In this document: piece by piece, positions 45,607 through 53,637 of the stretch
How the letters are laid out: each line of letters opens with the position of its first letter
Numbering within the stretch: the stretch's first letter is position 1
Assembly (NCBI RefSeq): GCF_046250175.1
Contig: NZ_CP176468.1
DNA: 64,000 bases
Direction: 5' to 3' (one strand)
Source: Psychromonas sp030397575
GTDB lineage: Bacteria > Pseudomonadota > Gammaproteobacteria > Enterobacterales > Psychromonadaceae
Made by a program: the position numbers and the translations under genes
The notes under the pieces: model-generated
Told to the model about the DNA's origin: nothing
The model's database searches: none
Seen by the model: the letters and a program-made list of their open reading frames with translations, nothing else

Positions 45607-46869
45607 ATGAGTTTTGATTCACTAGGTTTACCCGTATCGTTAGTAGAAGCTGTTAAAGCGCAAGGTTATGAAAAACCTTCTCCTATTCAAGAACAAGCCA
45701 TTCCTGCTGTAATTGCTGGGAAAGATGTAATGGCAGCAGCACAAACAGGTACTGGTAAAACGGCGGGCTTCACCTTGCCATTATTGGCAAAGTTGGAAAA
45801 AGGACCGCGTGCTAAACCGAATCAAGTTCGTGCACTTATTTTAACGCCAACGCGCGAATTAGCCGCACAAGTTCAAGCAAGCGTACAAAAATACGGGCAA
45901 AACATGCCATTACGCAGCATGGTTGTTTATGGTGGTGTTAAAATTAACCCTCAAATGCAAAACCTGCGCAGTGGGGTGGATATTCTAGTAGCAACGCCAG
46001 GGCGTTTATTAGATCTTTACCAACAAAATGCCGTACGTTTTCAACAGTTAGAAGTATTAGTGCTTGATGAAGCTGACCGTATGTTGGATATGGGCTTTAT
46101 TCACGACATTAAAAAAATCTTGAAAGTGCTGCCACCTAAACGTCAAAATCTGCTGTTTTCAGCAACTTTTTCAGATGATATTCGTGCCTTAGCAAAAGGC
46201 TTAGTGAATAATCCTGTGGAAATATCAGTAACACCACGTAATACCACGGTAGAAAAAATCGAACAGGTGTTATATGAAGTGGATAAAACCAAGAAAACAG
46301 CATTATTAAGCCAGTTAATTTTAGATAATAAATGGCAACAAGTATTAGTGTTTGTTAAAACTAAACACGGTGCAAACCGCCTCGTTAAAAATTTAGAAGC
46401 GCGTGGCATCCGTAGTGCAGCTATTCACGGAAATAAGAGCCAAGGTGCACGTACTAAAGCCTTAGCACAATTCAAAGAAAGCCAAATTAAAGTGCTAGTG
46501 GCGACCGATATCGCTGCTCGCGGTATCGATATTGACCAGTTACCAAACGTAGTAAACTTCGACTTACCACACGTAAGTGAAGATTATGTTCACCGTATTG
46601 GCCGTACTGGTCGTGCGGGTAATGAAGGTCTTGCTGTTTCATTAGTGTGTCAGGAAGAATTCAAACTATTAAAAGATATCGAACGCTTTATCAAAAAAGT
46701 AGTGCCACGTCGCGTTCAACCGGGTTTTGAACCTGGTGAGCCATTACAAGCGTCAGTGTTAGATACACGCGAGAAGAAAATCAAAAAGCCTAAAGTAGCT
46801 AAGCCAGCTAATCGTGCTGGTGGTAATAAAAAACCTCGTGGTGTACGTAACAATTTTGTAGGCAGTTAG
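45607..46869 (+). CDS. rhlE: ATP-dependent RNA helicase RhlE (DEAD-box)
   Basis: RNA helicase of ribosome assembly and RNA decay. The 420-aa protein has the Q motif (GYEKPSPIQEQAIP), Walker A AAQTGTGKT near residue 46, PTRELAAQV, DEAD box VLDEADRMLDMGF, SATFS, and the C-terminal TDIAARGIDID and HRIGRTGRAGNEG motifs, followed by a basic, Asn/Gly-rich tail ending NNFVGS. The opening MSFDSLGLPVSLVEAV is RhlE-like. The ATG at 45595 is in frame but the family start is used. Terminator 40 nt after the stop. Confidence 0.93.
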   Translation: MSFDSLGLPVSLVEAVKAQGYEKPSPIQEQAIPAVIAGKDVMAAAQTGTGKTAGFTLPLLAKLEKGPRAKPNQVRALILTPTRELAAQVQASVQKYGQNMPLRSMVVYGGVKINPQMQNLRSGVDILVATPGRLLDLYQQNAVRFQQLEVLVLDEADRMLDMGFIHDIKKILKVLPPKRQNLLFSATFSDDIRALAKGLVNNPVEISVTPRNTTVEKIEQVLYEVDKTKKTALLSQLILDNKWQQVLVFVKTKHGANRLVKNLEARGIRSAAIHGNKSQGARTKALAQFKESQIKVLVATDIAARGIDIDQLPNVVNFDLPHVSEDYVHRIGRTGRAGNEGLAVSLVCQEEFKLLKDIERFIKKVVPRRVQPGFEPGEPLQASVLDTREKKIKKPKVAKPANRAGGNKKPRGVRNNFVGS

Positions 46870-46910
46870 GTTAGCTTTTACTTTATGTGAAGGTAATCAC
46901 CGCTAATAAT

Positions 46911-46956
46911 AAGCCCTTATTATTCAATCTTCTTGATTGGTGATAAGGGCTTTTTT
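46911..46956 (+). terminator. Intrinsic terminator of rhlE
   Basis: AAGCCCTTAT (46911-46920) pairs perfectly with ATAAGGGCTT (46943-46952), followed by a run of six T residues from 46951. Confidence 0.9.
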
Positions 46957-47295
46957 GATCGTGATTATTTATGGTGAAAAGAATTTGGAAACTGCGAAAT
47001 CTAAAATAATTCAAGAGTTTAATAGATATAACCAAATTATATTTATATTGAATGATCTTAAACTGGGAAAAAAACTAGAAGAAGATTCAGCGATGAAGGT
47101 AGTTTATATGAAAAAGCGAACCCCCAGTTTCTTCAAATGAATATCAGTATTTATGTTTCAAAGTAATTGTTTTATTTAGTAAATAGTCGAAGTTTACCAT
47201 ATTAATTAGTTATAATAGAGCTTCGAACAATATGTCCATTCTTACCGTTAAGTGTTCATAAATAATAGGTAACTTTCATCAATAGCAAACGATAC

Positions 47296-47350
47296 GTTTG
47301 CTGTAAGTTCATTTGGCATAGGGGAGTGTTGTATAAACTGTTGTGTTAAA
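47296..47350 (+). repeat. Copy 1 of repeat flanking higBA
   Basis: GTTTGCTGTAAG.TCATT.G.CA.AGGG...GTT.TATAAA..G.TG.GTTAA is shared with a copy at 48390-48444 in the same orientation, on the other side of the toxin-antitoxin genes. Confidence 0.65.
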
Positions 47351-47378
47351 AGTGCAGTTACTCCGTTTAAGCAATTTA

Positions 47379-47693
47379 TTATAACTCAGCTATGTGTTTG
47401 AGAGTTTCAGGGTGACGTTGCACTAGCTTTAAAAGAGTAACAGCTTGCCCGTTTGGGATACTGCGTCCTTGCTCCCAGTTCTCTAAAGTACGAGACGAGG
47501 TATGAAGTACATTCGCAAATACACCACGAGACATATTAAAACTTTCTCTAATACCTACTATTTCATTAGGTGATATATCAAGCTCACTTACATCACTTAC
47601 TTGATGCGTTTTAAGGGTTAGTTTCCCTTCTGAATGCTCTTTTGCCTCAACAAGAGCCGAGTTTAATTCTTTAAACAAATCACGATTGCTCAT
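47379..47693 (-). CDS. higA: Antitoxin HigA (HigA2-like, XRE helix-turn-helix)
   Basis: A 104-aa antitoxin with a flexible N-terminus (residues 1-40) that would wrap the toxin, and a C-terminal XRE helix-turn-helix: EIVGIRESFNMSRGVFANVL and TSSRTLENWEQGRSIPNGQ. The sequence closely resembles V. cholerae HigA2 as I recall it, including the C-terminal RHPETLKHIAEL. It overlaps the 3' end of the toxin gene by 14 nt, toxin first, the normal order for higBA. It should repress its own operon through the palindrome at 48023-48037. Confidence 0.92.
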   Translation of the reverse strand: MSNRDLFKELNSALVEAKEHSEGKLTLKTHQVSDVSELDISPNEIVGIRESFNMSRGVFANVLHTSSRTLENWEQGRSIPNGQAVTLLKLVQRHPETLKHIAEL

Positions 47694-48012
47694 TGCGCCA
47701 TACCTCCATAAAAGATTTTAACTGTTTCTTTTGATCTACTGTTAAGTCTGACATTTCATTTTTTCCATAAATAGTAAGTAAATAGAAACGTCTTTTTTCA
47801 TCTAGAAAGTAATAAATAATACGTGAGCCACCACGTTTTCCTTTACCCTTACTTCCAACTCGAATCTTTCTCAAGCCTCCTGTACCTTGAATCACATCTC
47901 CCTGTTTTGGATTTGACATTAACTCAGCTTGAAACAGTCTAAACTCTTCATCACTGAGATATTCATCTCGGTATTTCTCAAATATTTTTGATTCTACAAA
48001 TATACATTTCAT
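47680..48012 (-). CDS. higB: Toxin HigB (HigB2-like, RelE superfamily mRNA interferase)
   Basis: Ribosome-dependent mRNA endonuclease. From MKCIFVESKIFEKYRDEYL the protein is 110 aa, the length of V. cholerae HigB2; GDVIQGTGGLRKIRVGSK and GSRIIYYFLDEKRRFYLLT are the conserved basic core with catalytic-surface Arg/Lys residues, followed by YGKNEMSDLT. The reading frame stays open much further upstream to 48285, but that extension crosses the operator and repeat DNA and is not protein-like. No frameshift, so the pair looks intact. Confidence 0.92.
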   Translation of the reverse strand: MKCIFVESKIFEKYRDEYLSDEEFRLFQAELMSNPKQGDVIQGTGGLRKIRVGSKGKGKRGGSRIIYYFLDEKRRFYLLTIYGKNEMSDLTVDQKKQLKSFMEVWRNEQS

Positions 48013-48022
48013 AAATAAAGTG

Positions 48023-48037
48023 TACGTAAATAACGTA
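48023..48037. promoter_or_regulatory. Candidate higBA operator
   Basis: TACGT-AAATA-ACGTA is a perfect inverted repeat 11-25 nt upstream of the higB start, overlapping the expected promoter. HigA proteins typically bind such palindromes. Confidence 0.55.
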
Positions 48038-48262
48038 TAGAAAGCAATATTAGATAATGGGGTGCTGAGAATGAAGAATGTATCAATGTGGCTACATTTA
48101 TTTCCCCGTTGAACTTTCCTAAGCAATGGATTCATTTTAGTAACACCAAACAGGATGTTTGAGGGAGTTGAGGCTAGTGCATGGATGTACGTCCGAAACG
48201 GTACGTTTAAAATGAAGGGATTGATTGGGATTAAAAAGCGATTCGGTGTGCCTTTTTCTTTG

Positions 48263-48296
48263 GTGACTTTCATTTGGGCAAGCAAAAGAAAGTCAC
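48263..48296. repeat. REP-like hairpin element
   Basis: A 14-bp stem with one A:A mismatch (48263-48276 with 48283-48296, GTGACTTTC/GAAAGTCAC outer part) closes a 6-nt loop. The sequence resembles dispersed extragenic palindromes that I recall from Vibrio, Shewanella and Pseudomonas genomes. Confidence 0.65.
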
Positions 48297-48348
48297 TCGC
48301 CGATAGAGCGAAACCACTGCAAATAAGTATCCAACAGACTCGACGAGC
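48292..48348 (+). repeat. Direct repeat copy 1 (29 nt exact core)
   Basis: The 29 nt starting GTCACTCGCCGATAGAGCG at 48292-48320 recur exactly at 48448-48476; CTCGACGAGC follows 47 nt after the start (48339-48348), against 46 nt in the other copy. Confidence 0.85.
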
Positions 48349-48389
48349 GCAGACGAGCCAAAATTCAAATAATTAACATCAAGCAAGAA

Positions 48390-48444
48390 GTTTGCTGTAA
48401 GGTCATTCGACACAGGGAATTGTTATATAAATAGGTGCGTTAAG
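48390..48444 (+). repeat. Copy 2 of repeat flanking higBA
   Basis: Same-orientation partner of 47296-47350, sharing GTTTGCTGTAAG and most of the following 40 nt; ends directly before the second 29-nt repeat. Confidence 0.65.
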
Positions 48445-48447
48445 AAG

Positions 48448-48503
48448 GTCACTCGCCGATAGAGCGAAACCACTGCCAGTAAATATCTAAGGCCTCGACG
48501 AGC
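48448..48503 (+). repeat. Direct repeat copy 2 (29 nt exact core)
   Basis: Exact 29-nt match to 48292-48320 at a spacing of 156 nt, followed by CTCGACGAGC at 48494-48503. Confidence 0.85.
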
Positions 48504-48623
48504 CAGTACCTATAATTGCTTAAAGACAAAAAATAACTTACAACTAGCTAAACCTGGGCCTTTTCATTACTGTATGCAAACAAATAAAATCAAGACTACA
48601 CACTCAACAGGTCACCATTACCA

Positions 48624-49193
48624 ATGAACGACATCAAAAAATGCCAGTGGGCTTTAAAAACTAAACTTGAAGAGGCTTACCATGATACGGAATGGGGCGT
48701 ACCTGTTTATGACGATCAAAAACTGTTTGAAGCACTGTCTTTAGAGCTTTGTCAGTCGGGGTTAAGTTGGCATACCATCTTAAATAAACGCGAAGGTTAT
48801 CGTGCTGCCTTTAATCAGTTTGATCTTAAAAGTGTGGCGGCATTTGATGATGCAAAAGTTGAAGAACTATTGTTGGATGCAGGCATCGTTCGACATCGTG
48901 CAAAAATATCTGCGATCATAAATAACGCACAATGTATTTTGAATGTGCAAAAGGAATTCGGCAGTTTTTCTGATTACATTTGGCAATTTACCGATCACAA
49001 AACCCTTGTTGGTCATTGGCCAACAAAGGAAGAAGTGCCTGCATCAACTGAGTTATCGACGCTAATCAGTAAAGACATGAAGAAAAAAGGCTTTAAGTTT
49101 TTAGGGCCAACCACTACCTACGCTTTTATGCAGTCTGTTGGGCTGCTTAATGACCATACTACGGACTGTTTTCGCTTTAATGTATACGAATAA
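48624..49193 (+). CDS. tag: DNA-3-methyladenine glycosylase I
   Basis: Excises 3-methyladenine from alkylated DNA. The 189-aa protein matches the Tag family: CQWALKTKLEEAYHDTEWGVP at the N-terminus contains Cys and the YHDxEWG motif, LFEALSLELCQSGLSWHTILNKR near residue 34 and the C-terminal GFKFLGPTTTYAFMQSVG plus LNDHTTDCF with zinc-binding Cys/His residues. Length fits E. coli Tag (187 aa). Single gene to the right of the repeat region. Confidence 0.95.
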   Translation: MNDIKKCQWALKTKLEEAYHDTEWGVPVYDDQKLFEALSLELCQSGLSWHTILNKREGYRAAFNQFDLKSVAAFDDAKVEELLLDAGIVRHRAKISAIINNAQCILNVQKEFGSFSDYIWQFTDHKTLVGHWPTKEEVPASTELSTLISKDMKKKGFKFLGPTTTYAFMQSVGLLNDHTTDCFRFNVYE

Positions 49194-49434
49194 ATTAAAA
49201 AAGCTCAGTTAACGATAACCCTGATTTGTTACTTATCCTAATCAAATAGGCATTGAATGTAGATTATTCTCATCTTAAATGAGTGGCTTTCTATTGCGAC
49301 ACCTCTTTGAAGTTACTCTGTTTAAATTGTACTAAGGCAAGTAGATTTGAATTCTCGTTCTTTGCCATTCAGATCCTGCTTTTTTATTGCTAGACATCTA
49401 GACTCTCAGACTTCTTATTGCTTTTTAATACCCG

Positions 49435-49440
49435 TATAAT
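49435..49440 (+). promoter_or_regulatory. Candidate -10 element of the ECF transporter operon
   Basis: A perfect TATAAT lies 32 nt before the start of the S-component gene; the -35 is weak. The short leader leaves no room for a riboswitch between promoter and gene. Confidence 0.4.
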
Positions 49441-49471
49441 CAGCGCCACTAACTTAATTAATGAGGTCTAC

Positions 49472-50020
49472 ATGAAACTGTCCACTAAAACCGTTGTTGT
49501 AATTGCTATTGGTGCTGCTCTTTATGGCATTGGTGGTTTACCTATGTTTGGTATTCCAGTGTTTGCTAATACCACTTTAAAACCTGCAATGGCGATCCTT
49601 GCGTTATTTTCCGTTTTATTTGGGCCTCTTGTTGGCTTTTTAGTAGGCTTCATAGGTCATTGGGTGACTGATTTATTCGCAGGATGGGGCGTTTGGTTTA
49701 CCTGGGTATTAGGATCTGGGATTGTTGGTTTAGTGATTGGTTTGTTCCCTAGATTAACTCATCGACGTATTCAGTCTGGTGTATTTGAGATCAAAGATTT
49801 TGTGCTATTTGTTGTACTTGCCTTAATTGGTAATGTAGTTGGATATGGTTGCTCTGCGCTATTAGACACTATTTTATATGCCGAACCTTTCAGTAAAGTC
49901 TTTACGCAATTAACTATTATCGCTTCTGGTAACACTGTCTTAATCGCTGTGGTGGGCTACTTTATTTTGAAATCGGTTGCCAAACGTAACCAACAAAGTA
50001 GCAACTTGAGCGAAGGATAG
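49472..50020 (+). CDS. ECF transporter S component, UPF0397 family
   Basis: A 182-aa membrane protein with five to six hydrophobic helices; the opening KTVVVIAIGAALYGIGG and the WVTDLFAGWGVWFTWVLGSG block are typical of UPF0397, the substrate-binding S subunits linked to fused EcfA ATPases. The substrate of this family is not settled; databases often label it riboflavin-type, which I cannot confirm. The ATG at 49472 follows GAGG by 4 nt; an in-frame start 54 nt upstream has no site. First gene of the S-EcfA-EcfT cluster. Confidence 0.85.
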   Translation: MKLSTKTVVVIAIGAALYGIGGLPMFGIPVFANTTLKPAMAILALFSVLFGPLVGFLVGFIGHWVTDLFAGWGVWFTWVLGSGIVGLVIGLFPRLTHRRIQSGVFEIKDFVLFVVLALIGNVVGYGCSALLDTILYAEPFSKVFTQLTIIASGNTVLIAVVGYFILKSVAKRNQQSSNLSEG

Positions 50021-50026
50021 TTAGGC

Positions 50027-51727
50027 ATGCAGATTGAGTTTTCGAATTTCTCTTTTCAATATAAAGCCTTAGATAAACCAACGCTTAAAAATATTAATCT
50101 GAAAATAGAGAAGGGCGAAAAAATTGTCATTATCGGTGCGAGTGGCAGCGGTAAGTCGACCATTGGGCGTTGCCTCAATGGTCTTATTCCACATGCAATA
50201 AAAGGCCAGTGTTCAGGGCAACTTAAAATTGCAGGAAAAGAGACAAGTCATTTTGAGATGCACCATTATACGGAGCATGTTGGCACAGTATTGCAAGATA
50301 CTGATAGCCAATTTGTTGGGTTAACAGTCGGTGAAGATATTGCTTTTGCATTAGAAAATCAATGTACAGCAACGGCTGATATGTATCCTATTGTTAAATC
50401 TACAGCACAAATGGTGGACTTAGTTGCTTTGCTAAATGCTTCTCCACAGGACTTGTCTGGTGGGCAAAAACAGCGAGTGTCATTAGCTGGTATTTTAGTC
50501 GATGACGTTGATATCTTACTTTTTGATGAGCCATTAGCAGCCTTAGACCCTAAAACCAGTAAAAAGACTATTGAGATCATTGATCAATTACATCGGGATG
50601 CTGGTAAAACGATTATTATCATCGAGCACCGTTTAGAGGATGTGTTGCATCGAAATGTTGATCGAATCATTCTAATGGATCATGGTGAAATAGTTGCAGA
50701 TATGTCACCCGATGTACTGTTATCCAGTTCATTGTTAACTACCCATGGTATACGTGAACCGCTTTATTTATCAGCATTGAAATCAGCAAACTGCACGATT
50801 GAAGCTGAGAACAAGCCCGCGAGTCTTGATACTTTATCTTTAGTACAATACAAAAATAATCTTCTCGAGTGGTTTCATGTCACTGATTTACAAGCAGAAC
50901 AATCTAAGCAAACACCTCTATTAACCTTATCAGGGTTAACCTATTCCTATCATGGGGAGGTGAATGCGGTTGATAATGTTAGTTTCTCCGTTAATAAAGG
51001 TGAGTTTGTTTCGATTCTTGGTAAAAATGGCTCTGGAAAATCAACCTTAACTAAATTGGTAATGGGCGTCGTTGAGCCGGATTCAGGTAAGATAATACTA
51101 AATGGTAAAGACCTTTCGGAATTAAGCATTTTTGAGCGTAGCCAAGCGGTTGGTGTGGTGATGCAAAACCCGAATCATATGATCTCGCATCATATGATAT
51201 TTGACGAAATTGCCTTTGGTTTACGTAACCGTGGTGTTGATGAGCAGCTTATAGAACAGAAAGTGCTGCAAGTATTGGCGCTTTGCGGTTTGAAAAAATA
51301 TCGTCACTGGCCAATAGATGCCCTTAGTTATGGACAGAAAAAGCGCGTCACTATTGCCTCTATTCTTGTTTTAGAGCCAGAGTTACTTATTTTAGATGAG
51401 CCTACTGCTGGGCAAGACTACCAGAGTTATACGGCGATGTTGAGTTTCATTAAAGAGCTTAATACTCGTCTCGGTATTACAGTGGTGATTATTTCTCACG
51501 ATATGCACCTAGTATTGGAATATACAACGCGATCTATTGTGTTATCTGACAGTCATTTGATTGCCGATGCGCCAATGACAGAGGTGTTTAGCCAACCTGA
51601 GTTATTAGCTAAAGCTAACCTAACAACAACCAGCCTATATCAATTAGCAGTCAATTTAGACATTGAGAATACCAGTGCGTTTATGCAGTGTTTTATTCAA
51701 ACAGAACAAGCGAGAAACAGTGCATGA
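50027..51727 (+). CDS. ECF transporter fused energizing ATPase (two ABC domains)
   Basis: A 566-aa protein made of two ECF-type ATPases in tandem. Domain 1 has Walker A IGASGSGKST near residue 37, LSGGQKQRVSLAGIL and Walker B LLFDEPLAALD; domain 2 has LGKNGSGKST near residue 336, the variant signature LSYGQKKRVTIASIL and LLILDEPTAGQD. It powers uptake by the S and T components. The gene starts 6 nt after the S-component stop and its TGA overlaps the ATG of ecfT. Confidence 0.93.
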   Translation: MQIEFSNFSFQYKALDKPTLKNINLKIEKGEKIVIIGASGSGKSTIGRCLNGLIPHAIKGQCSGQLKIAGKETSHFEMHHYTEHVGTVLQDTDSQFVGLTVGEDIAFALENQCTATADMYPIVKSTAQMVDLVALLNASPQDLSGGQKQRVSLAGILVDDVDILLFDEPLAALDPKTSKKTIEIIDQLHRDAGKTIIIIEHRLEDVLHRNVDRIILMDHGEIVADMSPDVLLSSSLLTTHGIREPLYLSALKSANCTIEAENKPASLDTLSLVQYKNNLLEWFHVTDLQAEQSKQTPLLTLSGLTYSYHGEVNAVDNVSFSVNKGEFVSILGKNGSGKSTLTKLVMGVVEPDSGKIILNGKDLSELSIFERSQAVGVVMQNPNHMISHHMIFDEIAFGLRNRGVDEQLIEQKVLQVLALCGLKKYRHWPIDALSYGQKKRVTIASILVLEPELLILDEPTAGQDYQSYTAMLSFIKELNTRLGITVVIISHDMHLVLEYTTRSIVLSDSHLIADAPMTEVFSQPELLAKANLTTTSLYQLAVNLDIENTSAFMQCFIQTEQARNSA

Positions 51728-52563
51728 AAGCAGAAAAAATGGCCTTTGGAATAAGTTATGTTGAGACTGGTTCTGTACTCCATCGCTTAAATGGTATTAC
51801 AAAGTTTGTACTTTTTATGGCGTGGGTGACCGTAGTACTCACTACCTTTGATTTACGCCTTATCATTGTATTAGTGGGTGTGGGCTTATGGTTGCTGAAG
51901 ATGACCAAGGTGCCAGTAAAGGTGTACCGTACCTTGTTGATTGCGACTGCCAGCGTGTTGTCATTAAATGCGTTGTTTATGTTTTTATTAGCGCCGCAAC
52001 AGGGGACTGCGTATATGGGAACTGAGACGGTTTTATTACCTCTTGGTTTTTATTCTGTTACTCAGGAAACCTTGTTTTATTTGGTGACGGTAACCTTAAA
52101 ATACTTCAGTATGTTTCCGATTGCTTTAGTGTTTGTATTTACCACGCATCCGACAGAATTTTCTGCTAGTTTGAATCGTTTAGGTATACCTTATAAAGTT
52201 GCTTACGCGGTGAGTTTGACGCTACGTTATTTACCTGAAATTAAGAAAGATTACATTAATATCATGCATGCGCAGCAAGCGCGTGGTGTTTAGTTATCTA
52301 AGAAAGCCTCTCTTTTTTCTCGTTTAAAAAATCTAACAAGCATTCTAGGCCCATTAATTTTTACCAGTTTGGATAGAACAGAAGAGATATCCAATGCGAT
52401 GACGTTACGTGGTTTTGGGCGACATAAATCACGTACTTGGTATAGCTTAAAGCCATTAATGAGAAAGGATTGGATCTGTTTATCTACTATTTTAGTGTGT
52501 GTATCACTAGCGATTGTTAAGCGTGTGTTTGAAGCGCAGCTATTTTGGTACCCGTTTAATTAA
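51724..52563 (+). pseudogene. ecfT: ECF transporter T component interrupted by in-frame TAG
   Basis: The transmembrane EcfT subunit couples the ATPases to the S component. The frame starts at an ATG overlapping the ATPase stop and reads normally through five or so helices to the coupling motif QQARGV, then hits TAG at 52291-52293, then continues in the same frame for 89 more codons with clear family sequence (LSKKASLFSRLKN, SLDRTEEISNAMTLRGFG). With the stop read through, the product is 279 aa, a normal EcfT size. Homologues have an acidic residue here, so GAG to TAG is the simplest change. Could be a recent nonsense mutation, a sequencing error or, less likely, readthrough. Confidence 0.85.
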
Positions 52564-52610
52564 TATTCATATCAGCAAACGCTAACCATCAAAGTACAAG
52601 GTCATTATTA

Positions 52611-53087
52611 ATGAAAAAAATTGCTATTTTTGCTGATGTTCAAAACATCTATTACACCACTCGCCAAGCGTACGGAAAGCAATTTAACTATCGAAAACTA
52701 TGGCAACAAATTAGCGCGCAAGGTGAAATTATTTGTGCTTACGCTTATGCCATTGAACGTGGAGATAATCAGCAACAAAAATTCCAAGAGATGCTAAGGC
52801 ATGTGGGTTTTGATGTACGTTTAAAACCCTTTATTCAACGAAGTGATGGCACTGCAAAAGGGGATTGGGATGTAGGGATTACTATTGATGTAATGGAGTC
52901 AGCCGCTGAAGTTGATACGGTTATTTTACTTACAGGAGACGGTGATTTTGCTATTTTGTTAGATAAAGTTAACAGTAAGTTTGGTGTCACTACTGAAGCC
53001 TATGGTGTCCCTAAGTTGTCAGCTAAAGCTTTAATTGATGCTTGTACTCAGTTTCATCCTATCGACTCTGATTTATTAATGGGTTAA
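52611..53087 (+). CDS. NYN/PIN-like domain protein (LabA/DUF88 family)
   Basis: A 158-aa cytoplasmic protein of the NYN family: AIFADVQNIYYTTRQAYG at the start has the first catalytic Asp and the Asn (D-x-x-N), DWDVGITIDVM near residue 85 and LLTGDGDFAILLDKV near residue 105 supply further acidic residues of the PIN-like nuclease fold. Family members are believed to process RNA; the substrate here is unknown. It starts 47 nt after the interrupted ecfT and ends before a long hairpin. Confidence 0.87.
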   Translation: MKKIAIFADVQNIYYTTRQAYGKQFNYRKLWQQISAQGEIICAYAYAIERGDNQQQKFQEMLRHVGFDVRLKPFIQRSDGTAKGDWDVGITIDVMESAAEVDTVILLTGDGDFAILLDKVNSKFGVTTEAYGVPKLSAKALIDACTQFHPIDSDLLMG

Positions 53088-53145
53088 CTTTGCCTGTTAA
53101 AGTTAGTGTGAACGAATTAGCACTTGTTTAGTCGTAAATAATGAG

Positions 53146-53187
53146 AGCGCTGAGTATTTACATTTTGTATCTGTAAATACTAACGCT
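53146..53187 (+). terminator. Long hairpin between the NYN gene and ygiW
   Basis: AGTATTTACA (53153-53162) pairs perfectly with TGTAAATACT (53172-53181), with a further AGCG/CGCT outside; GTGTTATTTTT follows, which would serve as a terminator. Confidence 0.65.
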
Positions 53188-53215
53188 GTGTTATTTTTAC
53201 TAAATGAGGAACGCT

Positions 53216-53581
53216 ATGATTAATTCTAAGTTTATGCTTAAAGGTTTAATGTCAGCACTATTCGCCAGCCTATTTTCTATGAGTGCATTTGCAGCATTCG
53301 TTGGTCCAGGTGCTACATCCATCCAAACCATTACAGCTAAAGAGGCGCTTGAGTTAGCCGATGATAGTAAAGTGGCTTTACAAGGTTCATTAGTGAAGCA
53401 AACGGCTGAAGAACATTACCTATTTAAAGACCAAAGTGGCGTAGTTATGGTAGAAATTGAAGATGAAGACTTTCGCCATATTACAGTAACGCCTGAAGAT
53501 AAAATTCGCATTATTGGGGAAGTTGATAAAGAGTGGACGGAAAGCAAAGTAGACGTTGAGCATATAGAGATCATTAAATAA
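53216..53581 (+). CDS. YgiW/YdeI-family periplasmic OB-fold stress protein
   Basis: A protein of about 121 aa with a Sec signal peptide ending SMSAFAAFVGP and a BOF (bacterial OB-fold) domain: TSIQTITAKEALELADDSKVALQG, HYLFKDQSGVVMVEIEDEDF and PEDKIRIIGEVDKEW are the family blocks. YgiW and YdeI proteins are linked to peroxide and antimicrobial peptide tolerance. The ATG at 53216 follows GAGGAA by 6-7 nt; an ATG 12 nt upstream overlaps that site. A hexanucleotide repeat and a strong terminator follow the stop. Confidence 0.88.
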   Translation: MINSKFMLKGLMSALFASLFSMSAFAAFVGPGATSIQTITAKEALELADDSKVALQGSLVKQTAEEHYLFKDQSGVVMVEIEDEDFRHITVTPEDKIRIIGEVDKEWTESKVDVEHIEIIK

Positions 53582-53586
53582 TCTGT

Positions 53587-53636
53587 ACATCAACATCAAC
53601 ATCAACATCAACATCAACATCAACATCAACATCAAC
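53587..53636 (+). repeat. Hexanucleotide tandem repeat (ACATCA)8
   Basis: Eight perfect copies of ACATCA plus two bases lie between the ygiW stop (53581) and the terminator. Perfect uniformity suggests recent slippage. On the opposite strand it yields a meaningless Met-Leu repeat frame. Confidence 0.97.
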
Positions 53637-53637
53637 A

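Larger units (their letters stand above)
46870..47378. other. Intergenic region between rhlE and higA
   Basis: A 509-nt region with the rhlE terminator at its left end and one copy of the higBA-flanking repeat at 47296-47350. A 67-codon frame (46937-47140) begins inside the terminator, has no recognisable domain and is not called a gene. The rest shows nothing identifiable. Confidence 0.6.
48013..48623. other. Repeat-rich intergenic region between higB and tag
   Basis: This 611-nt region contains the higBA operator, a REP-like hairpin, two exact 29-nt repeats and a copy of the higBA-flanking repeat. A 73-codon frame (48155-48376) exists only because it reads through these repeats; it has no ribosome binding site of note. 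Confidence 0.65.

Noticed and set aside
46886..46901. CRP-like TGTGA-N6-TCACC.
   Set aside because: It lies directly after the rhlE stop and before its terminator, with no gene in a position to be regulated.
46937..47140. 67-codon frame after rhlE.
   Set aside because: Starts within the rhlE terminator hairpin and shows no recognisable family; possible decayed remnant but unsupported.
48155..48376. 73-codon frame between higB and tag.
   Set aside because: Reads through the REP-like hairpin and repeat; such frames are a by-product of these repeats.
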